Numbered from the stretch's first letter, positions 46,558 to 57,412 are shown. The stretch: DNA of 64,000 bases from Anaerovorax sp. IOR16 (GCF_017168145.1 NZ_JADQTL010000005.1:1-64000); one strand, 5' to 3'. Numbers and translations are program-made. The notes: a model not told the origin generated them from the letters alone.

Positions 46558-47810
46558 TGATTACAAACATTCCTAAGGGAACGAAGGACGTGTTGCCTTC
46601 TCAAGTATATAAATGGCAGTATGTAGAACGTACATTCAGAGAACTTTGCAGTAAATACCATTTTAAAGAAATTCGTACGCCAATTTTTGAACATACGGAA
46701 TTGTTTAAACGAAGCGTTGGGGATACGACTGATATCGTAGAAAAGCAAATGTATTCTTTTGATGATTACGGCGGAAGAAATTTAACACTCAAACCGGAAG
46801 GTACGTCACCGGTTGTAAGAGCATTTGTAGAAAATAAATTATTTGCGGAAGTACAGCCTTCCAAATACTATTATGTAACTCCGTGCTTTCGCTATGAAAA
46901 GCCGCAGTCCGGCCGCCTGCGTGAATTCCATCAGTTAGGAATTGAAACCTTTGGTGCGGCAAATATGATGGCTGATGCCGAAGTCATTGCACTGGCAATG
47001 GATTTCTTAGACGAACTGGGTATCAAGGATTTGGAGCTTCGCATCAACAGCATCGGTTGTCCAAATTGTCGTCAAAAATACAGAGAAGCATTGCAGGCAT
47101 TCCTAAAACCAAACTATGACGCTTTTTGTGATACCTGTAAAAGTCGTTATGACCGTAATCCGATGCGTATTTTGGATTGTAAATCTCCGGTTTGTCAAGA
47201 ATTAGTCCAGGGTGCCCCAAAGATGCTGGATTATCTTTGTGATGAATGTGCTGACGCTTTTTCTGAAGTACAGAGCAATTTAACAGCGATGGAAATTCCT
47301 TACCTTGTGGATCCGGGTATTGTACGTGGTTTGGATTACTATACAAAAACCGCATTTGAAATTGTATCCAATTCGATTGGGGCACAGGGTACGGTTTGCG
47401 GAGGCGGACGTTACGATCACCTTGTAGAGCAAATCGGCGGACCAGAAACACCGGGTGTTGGATTTGGACTTGGGATTGAACGTTTACTATTAGTCATGGA
47501 GGCAGCAGGCATCTCTTTTCCGGAAGAAGAGACTACCGATGTATTTATTGCAGTAATGGGAGAACGCGGTAAAAACTTTGGATTAAAGTTAATGCATGAT
47601 CTGAGAAAAGAAGGAATTATGGCTGCAATGGATGTTGTTGGACGAAACTTAAAAGGTCAATTCAAGTATGCCGATCGTTTGCATGCGAAATATACCATTG
47701 TCATCGGAGATAATGAGCTTGATAAGGGAATAGTATCGCTTAAAAACATGAAAACCTCAGAACAGAAAGAAATTGCCATTGATGCAATTCGAAACGAAAT
47801 AAATTTTTAG
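46557..47810 (+). CDS. hisS: histidyl-tRNA synthetase
   Basis: A 417-aa class II synthetase. Motif 1 region IPKGTKDVLPSQ starts the protein, motif 2 is CFRYEKPQSGRLREFHQLGIE, the histidine-specific segments are GLDYYTKTAFEI and GGGRYDHLVEQIGG, and motif 3 is GFGLGIERLL. A C-terminal anticodon-binding domain follows. The ATG overlaps the hemZ stop (TAATG) and GGAGG lies just upstream, so the two are coupled. Confidence 0.97.
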   Translation: MITNIPKGTKDVLPSQVYKWQYVERTFRELCSKYHFKEIRTPIFEHTELFKRSVGDTTDIVEKQMYSFDDYGGRNLTLKPEGTSPVVRAFVENKLFAEVQPSKYYYVTPCFRYEKPQSGRLREFHQLGIETFGAANMMADAEVIALAMDFLDELGIKDLELRINSIGCPNCRQKYREALQAFLKPNYDAFCDTCKSRYDRNPMRILDCKSPVCQELVQGAPKMLDYLCDECADAFSEVQSNLTAMEIPYLVDPGIVRGLDYYTKTAFEIVSNSIGAQGTVCGGGRYDHLVEQIGGPETPGVGFGLGIERLLLVMEAAGISFPEEETTDVFIAVMGERGKNFGLKLMHDLRKEGIMAAMDVVGRNLKGQFKYADRLHAKYTIVIGDNELDKGIVSLKNMKTSEQKEIAIDAIRNEINF

Positions 47811-47847
47811 AATTCAGTTTATACTAAAATAGAGGAGATACAAAAAC

Positions 47848-49623
47848 ATGGCAAATTTATTTAAAAGAACGCATATGTGCGGTACACTTACACTTGCAAA
47901 TGTACAGGAAGAAATCGTTTTAAACGGATGGATCCAAAAAAGAAGAAATCTGGGAGGACTGATTTTTTGCGATTTAAGAGATAAAACCGGCATTGTTCAG
48001 ATTGTATTTAATGATGATATTCCGAAGGAACTCTTTGAAAAAGCAGACAAGCTTCGCAGTGAATTTGTAGTAGGAATTAAGGGAACGGTAAAAGAAAGAG
48101 AATCGAAAAATAAAGATCTGTCAACCGGAGATATCGAAGTATTTGCTAGTGATTTGATGATCTACTCCGAATCAGAGACACCACCAATTTATGTAAAAGA
48201 TGATGATAAGGTATCTGAAGATTTACGTTTAAAATATAGATATTTGGATCTTAGAAAACTAAAAATGCAGCGTAATTTATCCTTTCGTCATAAGGTAACA
48301 AAAATAGCTCGTGATTTCTTTGATGAAGATGGGTTCACAGAAGTGGAAACTCCAATATTAATTAACTCCACTCCGGAAGGTGCCAGAGATTATATTGTAC
48401 CGAGCAGAGTAAACCAAGGAAAATTTTATGCACTGCCTCAGTCTCCACAGCTATTTAAGCAGCTTTTGATGGTTTCCGGAACCGATCGTTATTTTCAGAT
48501 TGCTAAATGCTTCCGTGATGAAGATTTGAGAGCGGATCGTCAGCCTGAATTTACACAGATTGACTTAGAAATGTCCTTTGTCGATGCAAATGATGTCATT
48601 TCTACGCAGGAACGCTTTATGAAGAAATTGTTTAAGGAATTGATGAATTTGGAGATTAATACACCATTTCCAAGACTCACTTATGAGGAAGCAATGACTC
48701 GATTTGGAAGTGATAAGCCGGACACTCGCTTTGGATTTGAATTAAAATACTTAAACGAAACAGTGAAAGACTGTGATTTCCAAGTGTTTAAAAATGCACT
48801 TTCCTCCGGCGGCGATGTTCGTGGTATCAATATCAATGGGTATTCTGACCGTTTCAGCAGAAAGGATTTAGACAAGCTTCAGGATGCAGCGAAAGCTTAC
48901 GGAGCAAAAGGTGTAGCGTGGATTCGAGTTGGTGAGTCTGAACATACATCTTCCATCGGTAAATTCTTTACACCGGAACAAATGAATGCAATGATTCAGA
49001 TTTTTGAAGGAAAACCAAATGATTTGATTTTAATTGTAGCTGATAAACCGTCCGTCGTATTTGACAGCTTAGGATTCCTTAGAAGAGAGATTGCAGGAAG
49101 ACTCGGTTTATTAAATGATAAAGAATATAATTTCCTTTGGGTTGTGGATTTCCCAATGTATGAATACAACGAAGAATTGGGACGTTACCAGGCAATGCAT
49201 CATCCGTTTACAGCACCGAAAGCAGAAGACATTCCTTTGATGGACACAGATCCATCCAAAGTAAAAGCAGAAGCTTACGATATCATCATGAACGGTGTTG
49301 AATTAGGTGGTGGAAGCATTCGTATCCATGATCGTACGTTACAAGCAAAGATTTTTGAAATATTAGGATTGTCTGAAGAAGAAGCAAATAGTAAGTTTGG
49401 TTTCTTATTGGAAGCGTTCAAATATGGTGTTCCGCCTCATGGTGGTTTGGCTTACGGACTGGATAGACTGGTTATGCTTCTTACAGGATCACAGAGTATT
49501 CGTGAAGTTATGGCATTCCCAAAAAATCAAGCAGCACAATGCATGCTTAGTGACGCACCATCTGTGATTGAACAAAGCCAGCTTGATGAATTAGCAATTC
49601 AAATCGTAGCAGAGCAGGAATAA
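47848..49623 (+). CDS. aspS: aspartyl-tRNA synthetase (possibly Asp/Asn non-discriminating)
   Basis: A 591-aa bacterial-type AspRS: an N-terminal OB anticodon-binding domain (GWIQKRRNLGGLIFCDLRD), the class II core with FLPQSPQ-like ALPQSPQLFKQLLM and CFRDEDLRADRQPEFTQID, the GAD insertion, and motif 3 GLAYGLDRLVMLL. GAGGAG precedes the ATG. hisS-aspS adjacency is typical of Firmicutes. Whether it also charges tRNA-Asn depends on an asnS gene not seen here. Confidence 0.97.
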   Translation: MANLFKRTHMCGTLTLANVQEEIVLNGWIQKRRNLGGLIFCDLRDKTGIVQIVFNDDIPKELFEKADKLRSEFVVGIKGTVKERESKNKDLSTGDIEVFASDLMIYSESETPPIYVKDDDKVSEDLRLKYRYLDLRKLKMQRNLSFRHKVTKIARDFFDEDGFTEVETPILINSTPEGARDYIVPSRVNQGKFYALPQSPQLFKQLLMVSGTDRYFQIAKCFRDEDLRADRQPEFTQIDLEMSFVDANDVISTQERFMKKLFKELMNLEINTPFPRLTYEEAMTRFGSDKPDTRFGFELKYLNETVKDCDFQVFKNALSSGGDVRGININGYSDRFSRKDLDKLQDAAKAYGAKGVAWIRVGESEHTSSIGKFFTPEQMNAMIQIFEGKPNDLILIVADKPSVVFDSLGFLRREIAGRLGLLNDKEYNFLWVVDFPMYEYNEELGRYQAMHHPFTAPKAEDIPLMDTDPSKVKAEAYDIIMNGVELGGGSIRIHDRTLQAKIFEILGLSEEEANSKFGFLLEAFKYGVPPHGGLAYGLDRLVMLLTGSQSIREVMAFPKNQAAQCMLSDAPSVIEQSQLDELAIQIVAEQE

Positions 49624-49648
49624 AGCAACCAAAATTTAGGGGTGCAGA

Positions 49649-50311
49649 ATGAATAAAATTGGTATCTTTGGAGGAAGTTTTGATCCCATTCATTATGGGC
49701 ATCTATTATTAGCAGAACAGGCACGTAGTCTATTTAACTTGAATCGTGTGATATTTGTTCCTGCGAAAATTTCTCCATTCAAATTAAATACAGTGCCGAC
49801 AAGAGGAGAAGACCGTTACGTTATGGTTTTAAAGGCCATTGAAGAGAACCCTTACTTTTTTGCTTCTGATTATGAATTGAAAAAAGAAACCGTATCCTAT
49901 ACCATTGAAACACTCCGTGCGCTAAAAGAAGAGTGGGGTAGTGAAACAGAATTATACTTTATCACAGGGACGGATGCATTTTTGGGTATTGAGGATTGGG
50001 CACACGCAAAGGAACTCTTAACAGAATTTTCATTTTTAGTTGGAAATCGCCCTGGGTATCAGGATGAAGCATTGGAACGCATGTTAGTTGAAGTACGAAA
50101 TCGTTACGGAACTAAGGTGGAAAAAGTAGAAATGCCAAAGGTGGATATTTCCTCAACTGATATTAAAGATCGTTTTTATCATGGAAAATCTGTAAAGTAT
50201 TTGCTTCCCGACTCCGTTGCCGAGTATGCAATCAAAAATCGATTGTATGGTATCAATTGGGATAGCACACTTCCGGCTTCCGCGCAATCCCTTGTCAATG
50301 GAAAAGATTAG
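49649..50311 (+). CDS. nadD: nicotinate-nucleotide adenylyltransferase
   Basis: A 220-aa nucleotidyltransferase of NAD synthesis. The N-terminal GIFGGSFDPIHYGHLLLAE carries the HxGH active site, and VDISSTDIKDRFYHGKSVKYLLPD near the C terminus holds the second ATP motif. TTAGGGGTG precedes the ATG. It stands before the yqeK-rsfS ORF, the usual nadD-yqeK-rsfS order. Confidence 0.96.
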   Translation: MNKIGIFGGSFDPIHYGHLLLAEQARSLFNLNRVIFVPAKISPFKLNTVPTRGEDRYVMVLKAIEENPYFFASDYELKKETVSYTIETLRALKEEWGSETELYFITGTDAFLGIEDWAHAKELLTEFSFLVGNRPGYQDEALERMLVEVRNRYGTKVEKVEMPKVDISSTDIKDRFYHGKSVKYLLPDSVAEYAIKNRLYGINWDSTLPASAQSLVNGKD

Positions 50312-50323
50312 TGGTACAATGGA

Positions 50324-51187
50324 ATGTATACAAAAAATGGGATAAAAAAAGAAATCACTTCTTATATTCAAGCGAATTTGAAGGAAAAACGACTTGCTCA
50401 TACATTTGGTGTCGTTGAGGAAGCAAAAAAATTGGCAAAAAAATATGGAGTGAATCCAATAAAAGCAGAATTGGGTGCATTGTTTCATGATGCGTTTCGA
50501 GAAAGAGGGAACCTCATTCACGGTAATATTGCTGCAGACGTCATGAAAGACACTTATCAAATTAAAGATGAAGATCTTTGTAATGCCGTACGCTTTCATA
50601 CGACTGGAAGAGCAGGGATGTCTTTATTGGAAAAGATTTTATATATGGCAGATGCCATTGAACCAAATCGAAGCTATCCCGGAGTGGATGAGCTTCGAAT
50701 CTTGGCATATAAAGATTTAGATGCAGCTTGTCTGCAAGCATTTAGGAATACCATAAGGTATGTGACCGAAAATGGTTTGGATTTGGATTATAATACGTTA
50801 GAAGCATATAAAGATATAAAAAAAGGAGATTATATGGAAAATAAAGAGATTGCACTGTCTGCAGCCGCTGTGTTGGATCAAAAAAAAGCGATTGACATCG
50901 TGGTAATGGATATCAAAGAAAAGTCTTCTTTTGCAGACTTTTTTGTAATTGCATCCGCAAATTCAGAAAGACAACTTTCTACATTAGCTGACGAAGTAGA
51001 GGACCAGTTTGCAAAGGATGGTATTTTAGCAAAACATATTGAAGGAAGAGGAAATAGTGGTTGGATTTTAATGGATTTCGGAGATGTTATTGTTAATTTA
51101 TTTTCATTAGAACAAAGAGAACGATATAATATTGAAAAAGTTTGGGGCGACTGTGAAATTATTCCGTTTGATGCTACGGAAAATTAG
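50324..51187 (+). CDS. yqeK-rsfS: YqeK (HD-domain Ap4A hydrolase)-RsfS (ribosomal silencing factor) fused ORF
   Basis: A single 287-aa open frame containing two proteins that are normally separate. Residues 1-170 match YqeK: LAHTFGVVEEAKKLAKKYG, the HD pair in GALFHDAFRERG, GNIAADVM, and YMADAIEPNRSYPGVDELR. YqeK of relatives hydrolyses Ap4A. Residues 171-287 match RsfS: AIDIVVMDIKEKSSFADFFV, HIEGRGNSGWILMDFGDVIVNLF. At the joint an AAAAGGAG site precedes an in-frame ATG at 50834, so RsfS can also be made alone. The first start has a weak ribosome site, and translation may depend on nadD. Confidence 0.88.
   Translation: MYTKNGIKKEITSYIQANLKEKRLAHTFGVVEEAKKLAKKYGVNPIKAELGALFHDAFRERGNLIHGNIAADVMKDTYQIKDEDLCNAVRFHTTGRAGMSLLEKILYMADAIEPNRSYPGVDELRILAYKDLDAACLQAFRNTIRYVTENGLDLDYNTLEAYKDIKKGDYMENKEIALSAAAVLDQKKAIDIVVMDIKEKSSFADFFVIASANSERQLSTLADEVEDQFAKDGILAKHIEGRGNSGWILMDFGDVIVNLFSLEQRERYNIEKVWGDCEIIPFDATEN
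50821..50836 (+). promoter_or_regulatory. internal ribosome site and ATG for RsfS
   Basis: aaaaggagattatatg: a strong Shine-Dalgarno 5 nt before an in-frame ATG (50834-50836) inside the fused ORF. It is much stronger than the site in front of the YqeK part. Confidence 0.75.
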
Positions 51188-51200
51188 GAGGTAGTTAAAG

Positions 51201-53672
51201 ATGCAACAACAATATGATTTTAATATCATCGAAAAGAAATGGCAGGATACTTGGCAAAAAGAAAATGCATTTCATACAACTGAGGATAAAACAAAAGAAA
51301 AGTTTTACCTTCTTGAAATGTTCCCATACCCTTCCGGAAAGCTTCACATGGGTCATGTGAGAAATTATTCCATCGGTGACGTTACTGCACGTTTTTTGAC
51401 TATGAAAGGCTATAATGTACTTCATCCAATGGGTTGGGATTCTTTTGGACTTCCGGCAGAAAATGCTGCAATTAAACATGGCATTCATCCGGCAGTTTGG
51501 ACAAAACAAAACATTGCAGAAATGAGAGAGCAATTAAAGCAATTAGGTTTTAGCTATGATTGGGAACGTGAAGTCGCTACGTGTACTCCGGAATACTATA
51601 AATGGATGCAATGGATTTTTATTCAATTTTATGAAAAAGGTTTGGCTTATAAGAAAAAAAATCCAGTAAATTGGTGTCCGTCTTGCCAAACAGTATTGGC
51701 GAATGAACAGGTTGTTGACGGGAAATGTGAACGTTGCACAACAATGGTTGGTAAAAAAGATTTAGATCAATGGTATTTAAAAATTACCGATTATGCTGAT
51801 CGTCTTTTAAATGATTTGGATAAGTTGGATGGATGGCCAAATAAAGTAAAAACGATGCAGAAAAACTGGATTGGGAAAAGCGTCGGTGCAGAAGTTGATT
51901 TTTCCATTGATGGCTTTGAAAAGAGCTTACGTATTTTCACTACAAGAGTGGATACCTTATATGGAGTTACTTACATGGTATTGGCACCGGAGCATCCTTA
52001 TGTAAAGGAATTGATTGCCGGTACAGAAAATGAAAAATCAGTTGAAGATTTCTTAGTTAAGCTGCAGCACTTAAGTGACATTGACCGTACTTCCACAACC
52101 TTAGAAAAAGAAGGAGTATTTATTGGTAAATATGCGATTAATCCATTGAATGGTAAAAAGATTCCAATTTATATCGCAAATTACGTTCTTATGGACTACG
52201 GAACCGGAGCAATTATGGCAGTACCTGCTCACGATCAGAGAGACTTTGATTTTGCAAAAAAATATGATTTGGAAATCATACCGGTGGTAGAATCCAAAGA
52301 TCCTTCCATTGATATTTACAATTTACAAGAAGCTTTTGTTGCTGAAGGTAAATTAATCAATTCCGATCAATTTAACGGATTAGATAATATGCCGGCCCAG
52401 GAAAAAATCATTGCATATTTGGAAGAGAAAAAAATCGGAAATGAATCCATCAATTTCCGTCTTCGTGATTGGCTGATTTCAAGACAAAGATATTGGGGCT
52501 GTCCAATTCCTATGGTATATTGTGAGGAATGTGGATGGGTACCGGAAAAGCTTGAAAATCTTCCGGTTGAATTACCAACTGATATAGTTTTCTCCGGCAA
52601 AGGGGAATCTCCGCTTACCACAAGTCCGACTTTCGCTAAGGCAACATGTCCAAAATGCGGAAAACCGGCTAGAAGAGAAACGGATACCATGGATACCTTC
52701 TTGGATTCCTCCTGGTATTTCTTACGATATACAGATGCAAAAAATGAAAACGAAGTATTCGCAAAAGAAAATGCAGACTATTGGATGAGCGTGGATCAGT
52801 ATATTGGTGGTGTAGAACATGCTATATTACATTTACTATATGCTCGTTTCTTTACAAAAGTACTCTATGACATTGGAAGGTCTCCGGTAGAAGAACCATT
52901 TGCTAATCTTTTAACACAAGGGATGGTATTAAAGGATGGCAGTAAAATGTCAAAATCCGTAGGAAATGTAGTTAGTCCAGAAGAAATCATCAATAAATAT
53001 GGTGCAGATACGGCACGGTTATTTATTTTATTTGCCGCACCACCAGAAAAAGAACTGGAATGGTCGGATGCCGGTGTGGAAGGAAGCTATCGTTTCTTGA
53101 ATCGTGTGTATCGTTTGGTATATGAAGCAGCAGAAATGACAAATGGAATTCCTGCACGCTTTACTTTAGAAACCAAAGAAGATAAAAATTTAGCATTTGT
53201 ATTAAATAGTACGATTAAGAAAGTAACGGAAGACATAGGAACTCGTTTTAACTTTAACACAGCACTTAGCTCAATAATGGAATTAGTCAATGAAATGTAT
53301 AAATATAAGGCTTTGGACGACATTAATCTAGGCTTGTTTAAGCATGCAATTGATTCCTTAATCTTACTACTAAATCCATTTGTTCCGCATATTTGTGAAG
53401 AAATGTGGAAGCATACAAATCATGAGGGCTTTGCTTATAATGCCGCTTGGCCAACCTATGATGAGACAGCATTGGTAAAGGATACGGTTGAGGTTGTCAT
53501 TCAATTAAACGGTAAAGTCAAAGAAAGAATACAAATGCCGACGGGACTTGACAAAGAAGCTTTCACAAGTGCAGCGATGGACGTTGAAAAAGTAAAAGCA
53601 CTTTTAGCTGAAAAAGAGGTTGTGAAAGTCATTGCCGTTCCGGGTAAATTATTGAACGTAGTTGTAAAATAA
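51201..53672 (+). CDS. leuS: leucyl-tRNA synthetase
   Basis: An 823-aa class I synthetase. The HIGH box is [17 protein letters not shown] and the KMSKS box is [13 protein letters not shown]1 editing domain carries [11 protein letters not shown] and ending [15 protein letters not shown], needed to clear mischarged tRNA-Leu. Zinc-like knuckles CPSCQ/CERC are present. GGAGG precedes the ATG. It charges both tRNA-Leu genes in this window and so sets the signal read by the leu T-box. Confidence 0.97.
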   Translation: MQQQYDFNIIEKKWQDTWQKENAFHTTEDKTKEKFYLLEMFPYPSGKLHMGHVRNYSIGDVTARFLTMKGYNVLHPMGWDSFGLPAENAAIKHGIHPAVWTKQNIAEMREQLKQLGFSYDWEREVATCTPEYYKWMQWIFIQFYEKGLAYKKKNPVNWCPSCQTVLANEQVVDGKCERCTTMVGKKDLDQWYLKITDYADRLLNDLDKLDGWPNKVKTMQKNWIGKSVGAEVDFSIDGFEKSLRIFTTRVDTLYGVTYMVLAPEHPYVKELIAGTENEKSVEDFLVKLQHLSDIDRTSTTLEKEGVFIGKYAINPLNGKKIPIYIANYVLMDYGTGAIMAVPAHDQRDFDFAKKYDLEIIPVVESKDPSIDIYNLQEAFVAEGKLINSDQFNGLDNMPAQEKIIAYLEEKKIGNESINFRLRDWLISRQRYWGCPIPMVYCEECGWVPEKLENLPVELPTDIVFSGKGESPLTTSPTFAKATCPKCGKPARRETDTMDTFLDSSWYFLRYTDAKNENEVFAKENADYWMSVDQYIGGVEHAILHLLYARFFTKVLYDIGRSPVEEPFANLLTQGMVLKDGSKMSKSVGNVVSPEEIINKYGADTARLFILFAAPPEKELEWSDAGVEGSYRFLNRVYRLVYEAAEMTNGIPARFTLETKEDKNLAFVLNSTIKKVTEDIGTRFNFNTALSSIMELVNEMYKYKALDDINLGLFKHAIDSLILLLNPFVPHICEEMWKHTNHEGFAYNAAWPTYDETALVKDTVEVVIQLNGKVKERIQMPTGLDKEAFTSAAMDVEKVKALLAEKEVVKVIAVPGKLLNVVVK

Positions 53673-53708
53673 TATGTGGAAAACACAAAAAAAGAAAGGA
53701 TGTATTAT

Positions 53709-55388
53709 TTGAGAATCAACAACAATAATAGGGGAGGAAACATCGTAAAATTGATTCCACTTGGCGGATTAAATGAGATCGGTAAAAACATTACCGTCCT
53801 GGAATCAAAGAATGATTTGATTATCATTGATTGTGGTTTGTCCTTTCCTGATGATGAAATGTACGGAATTGATATCGTGATACCTGATTTTAGTTATCTG
53901 ATAAAAAACAGAGAAAAAATCAGAGGCATGGTATTGACACATGGTCATGAGGATCATATTGGGGCAATTCCTTATTTATTAAAGGAACTTAATTTGCCAA
54001 TTTATGGAACAAGACTTACACTCGGACTTGTTGAAAATAAATTAAAAGAACACGGTCTTAGAGGAAATTTAAATGTTATTGCTGCGGGTGAAACCATAAA
54101 ATTGGGCGACTTTAAAGTGGAAACCATACGAACGACACATTCTATTGCAGACGCCATTTGTCTTGCCATTGATACGCCAGCAGGAAAAGTATTTCATACA
54201 GGAGATTTTAAAATTGATTATACACCACTTGATGGTGAGCCAATTAATTTTCATCGGTTGGCAGAGATTGGAAATAAAGGTGTTTTGCTGATGTTGGCTG
54301 ATAGTACAAATGCAGAACGAAAAGGGTATACTGCTTCAGAAAAAACGGTTGGTGTAACACTCGAAAACATTTTCCGCTCTTGTAATACAAGAATTCTAGT
54401 TGCAACCTTCTCTTCCAATGTACATCGTGTACAAAAGATTATTGATACGGCAGTAAAATTCAAGAGAAAGGTTGCGATTTCTGGAAGAAGTATGCTGAAC
54501 GTCGTAAACATTTCGATTGAGCTTGGATATCTGAAGGTTCCGGATGGTATTTTAGTAGACATCAATAAAATCCGAAATATAAAGGATTCTGATTTAGTTA
54601 TTATTACGACAGGGAGCCAAGGCGAGCCGATGTCGGCATTAGCAAGAATGGCTTCCAGTGATCACAAAGCCGTCCAAATTAAAAAAGGAGATGTCGTGGT
54701 TCTTTCTTCAAGTCCGGTTCCCGGAAATGAGAAAACCGTTTCGAATATTGTAAATAAGCTCTTTGAAAAAGGAGCAGAGGTTATTTATAATGACATTGCT
54801 GACATTCACGTTTCAGGTCATGCCTGTGCTGAAGAATTAAAACTGGTACATTCTCTTATCAAACCAAAGTTTTTCATGCCGGTTCATGGAGAGTACCGTC
54901 ATTTGCGGCAGCATTCTTTGATTGCTGAAAACTTAGGAATGTCAAAGGACCATATTTTTATCTTAGAAAATGGACAAGTACTTTCCTTAAAGCGAAATAA
55001 AGTTGAAAAATGCAAAGAAGAAGTCCCATGTTCATCTGTAATGGTAGATGGTCTTGGTGTCGGTGACGTAGGAAACATTGTTCTTCGAGATCGAAAACTG
55101 TTATCAGAGGCGGGCTTAATTATCGTTGTTGCCGGTATTCAAAAGGGAACGGGTATGGTTACGTCAGGACCTGATATTATATCAAGAGGCTTTGTATATG
55201 TGAGAGAATCTGAAGATTTAATTGACTCCGCAAGAAAAGTTGTTCAAGCACGTTTAGAGCGATGTCAGGCTGATGGGATTCGAGATTGGGCTGCATTAAA
55301 AAATGCAGTTCGTGATGAATTACGAAACTTTATTTATCAAAGAACAAAGAGAAGCCCCGTTATTTTACCAATCTTTTTAGAAGTATAG
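53709..55388 (+). CDS. rnj: ribonuclease J
   Basis: A metallo-beta-lactamase/beta-CASP nuclease of 559 aa that acts as 5'-3' exonuclease and endonuclease in mRNA decay and rRNA maturation. The zinc motif is LTHGHEDHIGAIP; the beta-CASP motif includes the later GHACAEELK and PVHGEYRHL. I start at TTG 53709 with AAAGG upstream, which gives the normal length; a GTG at 53676 lacks a ribosome site. It is followed after 9 nt by ylbF, whose relatives modulate RNA decay. Confidence 0.94.
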   Translation: MRINNNNRGGNIVKLIPLGGLNEIGKNITVLESKNDLIIIDCGLSFPDDEMYGIDIVIPDFSYLIKNREKIRGMVLTHGHEDHIGAIPYLLKELNLPIYGTRLTLGLVENKLKEHGLRGNLNVIAAGETIKLGDFKVETIRTTHSIADAICLAIDTPAGKVFHTGDFKIDYTPLDGEPINFHRLAEIGNKGVLLMLADSTNAERKGYTASEKTVGVTLENIFRSCNTRILVATFSSNVHRVQKIIDTAVKFKRKVAISGRSMLNVVNISIELGYLKVPDGILVDINKIRNIKDSDLVIITTGSQGEPMSALARMASSDHKAVQIKKGDVVVLSSSPVPGNEKTVSNIVNKLFEKGAEVIYNDIADIHVSGHACAEELKLVHSLIKPKFFMPVHGEYRHLRQHSLIAENLGMSKDHIFILENGQVLSLKRNKVEKCKEEVPCSSVMVDGLGVGDVGNIVLRDRKLLSEAGLIIVVAGIQKGTGMVTSGPDIISRGFVYVRESEDLIDSARKVVQARLERCQADGIRDWAALKNAVRDELRNFIYQRTKRSPVILPIFLEV

Positions 55389-55397
55389 GAGGTTATT

Positions 55398-55730
55398 ATG
55401 AACCCTTACGATAAAGCACATGAATTAGCAAAAGCGTTGAAAGAATCACAGGAATATAAAAATTATATCGCTAAGAAAGAAGAAATTTCCCAAAATGCGG
55501 AACTCAGTGCTATGATTAATGATTTTCAAGATAAAAATATGAAAATGCAAACGCAACAAATGCTGACAGGCAATGCTGATCAAAACATTATGGAACAGGT
55601 TCAATCCTTATATCAAATTGTTATGGCGGATCCTTTGGCTGCAGAATATATGCAGGCAGAACTTGTTTTTACAAAATTAGTTTCTGATGTTTATGGCATT
55701 TTAGGAGAAGTGATTCGTATTGAAAAATAA
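55398..55730 (+). CDS. YlbF/YmcA family regulator
   Basis: A 110-aa all-helical protein of the YlbF family (AHELAKALKESQEYKNYIAKKEE, then AELSAMINDFQDK). In B. subtilis YlbF, YmcA and YaaT form a complex that modulates RNase Y and affects sporulation and biofilm decisions. Location directly after rnj fits an RNA-decay role here, though this is inference. AGGAGG precedes the ATG. Its 3' end overlaps the peptidase gene by 11 nt. Confidence 0.85.
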   Translation: MNPYDKAHELAKALKESQEYKNYIAKKEEISQNAELSAMINDFQDKNMKMQTQQMLTGNADQNIMEQVQSLYQIVMADPLAAEYMQAELVFTKLVSDVYGILGEVIRIEK

Positions 55731-56811
55731 ATCAGAACAAGAAAAACGCATTTCTTACCGCATTGAAAAGGTAAGAGATGCGTTAACAGTACAACAATTG
55801 GATGGAATTTGGATTACAAAGAAAGAAAATCAAATCTATTTGTGCGATTTTCCTTCTTCCAATTGTTTTCTTCTTCTCACCAAAGATAAAAATTATTTGC
55901 TTACCGATTTTAGATATATTGAAGCAGCAAAAGACTCTTGTCCAATGTACGAAATTGTATTAATTAACAGTGAGTATTCTGAAATAGATTTTCTAAAAGA
56001 AATGCAGCTGTCTGTCATAGGATGTGAAGACGACACTTTAACAGTAAATAGTTATCGTAAACTAACAAATGAAGTACAACATACAAAGTGGCAAGATTGC
56101 AGTGGTTTAGTAGAACAAATCCGTCTAATAAAAGATGAATATGAATTGGATGCCATAAAGCGAGCTGCTGCTTTAACGGATGATTGTTTCTCTCATATGC
56201 TTTCTGTTTTAAAACCACATATGACAGAAAAAGAAGCCGCTTTGAAAATTGAATTTTTCTTTAAAAAAAATGGTGCGATGGGTCTTTCCTTTGATTCGAT
56301 CTGTGTATCTGGTATAAGGAGTTCTTTACCGCATGGAGTACCAACGGACAAAAAACTGGAGGTCGGCGATTTCTTGACAATGGATTTCGGTTGTATCTTA
56401 GATGGTTACTGCTCGGATATGACAAGAACAGTTGCGATTGGTTCCGTGACACCGGAGCAAAGACAAATCTATAATTTAGTTTTACAAGCACAAAAAACGG
56501 CAATTGAAGGACTAAAAGCAGGGATGTCGTGTGTAGAGGGAGACTACTTAGCTAGACAAGTGATTATTGAAGCCGGTTATGGAGACTATTTTGGACATGG
56601 ACTTGGTCATGGAGTCGGGTTGGAGATTCATGAAGCACCAACCTTAAGTCCCAGAGGCAAAGGATTTTTAAAGGAAAATATGACCGTTACCATTGAACCA
56701 GGAATCTATCTTCCACAAAAATTCGGGATTCGAATTGAAGACTTGGCAATCATCACATCTTTTGGTATAATAAACACGGTTCATTCAGAAAAAGAGCTAA
56801 TTATTATCTAA
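55720..56811 (+). CDS. M24 aminopeptidase (Xaa-Pro peptidase)
   Basis: A 363-aa metallopeptidase with a creatinase-like N-terminal domain and a pita-bread catalytic domain. Metal ligands are visible: Asp in MDFGCILDGYCSDMTRT, His in FGHGLGHGVGLEIHE, Glu in VTIEPGIYLP, and the last Glu in GIRIEDL. It cleaves an N-terminal residue before proline. The start is TTG inside the ylbF end with GGAGAAG upstream. This gene next to efp is a common pair in Firmicutes. Confidence 0.92.
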   Translation: MKNKSEQEKRISYRIEKVRDALTVQQLDGIWITKKENQIYLCDFPSSNCFLLLTKDKNYLLTDFRYIEAAKDSCPMYEIVLINSEYSEIDFLKEMQLSVIGCEDDTLTVNSYRKLTNEVQHTKWQDCSGLVEQIRLIKDEYELDAIKRAAALTDDCFSHMLSVLKPHMTEKEAALKIEFFFKKNGAMGLSFDSICVSGIRSSLPHGVPTDKKLEVGDFLTMDFGCILDGYCSDMTRTVAIGSVTPEQRQIYNLVLQAQKTAIEGLKAGMSCVEGDYLARQVIIEAGYGDYFGHGLGHGVGLEIHEAPTLSPRGKGFLKENMTVTIEPGIYLPQKFGIRIEDLAIITSFGIINTVHSEKELIII

Positions 56812-56851
56812 ATAGGATTGATTAGATATATCTACAATGGAGGAGTAAACA

Positions 56852-57412
56852 ATGATTTATGCAAGCGATTTTAGAAAAGGCGTTACTTTTGATATTAATG
56901 GAGAGCCACATGTAGTTCTTGACTTTCAGCATGTAAAGCCCGGTAAAGGTGCAGCCTTTGTAAGAACCAAGTATAAGAATATTTTAACAGGTGCAACTAG
57001 AGAAGAAGCATTTAATCCAAATGATAAATTTCCGAAAGCACACATTGACACAAAACAAATGCAATATTTATACAACGATGGAGAGCTTTATTATTTCATG
57101 GATCAGGAAACCTTTGATCAGGTTCCAATCTCAGAAGAACAGGTTGAAGATGCAATCAAGTATCTAAGAGAAAATGATATGGCTACAATTAAGTTTTATA
57201 AGGGAAGCGCTTTCTTAGTAGAAGCACCGAACTTTGTAAACCTTAAGATAATAGAAACCGAACCAGGTGTGAAGGGCGATACCGCTACAAATGTAACAAA
57301 AGCAGCTGTTGTAGAAACCGGTGCAACCATTCAGGTTCCTATCTTTATCGAAGAGGGAGAATTGATCCAGATTGACACCAGAACTGGCGAATATTTAGGA
57401 AGAGCTAAATAA
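56852..57412 (+). CDS. efp: elongation factor P
   Basis: A 186-aa translation factor that relieves stalling at polyproline. The three-barrel protein has the conserved tip loop [11 protein letters not shown], where the modifiable Lys lies, and the C-terminal [28 protein letters not shown] precedes the ATG. It follows the aminopeptidase gene by 40 nt and is closed by a terminator at 57431. Confidence 0.97.
   Translation: MIYASDFRKGVTFDINGEPHVVLDFQHVKPGKGAAFVRTKYKNILTGATREEAFNPNDKFPKAHIDTKQMQYLYNDGELYYFMDQETFDQVPISEEQVEDAIKYLRENDMATIKFYKGSAFLVEAPNFVNLKIIETEPGVKGDTATNVTKAAVVETGATIQVPIFIEEGELIQIDTRTGEYLGRAK

Noticed and set aside
53676-53708. GTG upstream start for ribonuclease J
   Set aside because: It would add 11 residues without a ribosome site, while the TTG at 53709 has AAAGG at proper distance and gives the usual length.
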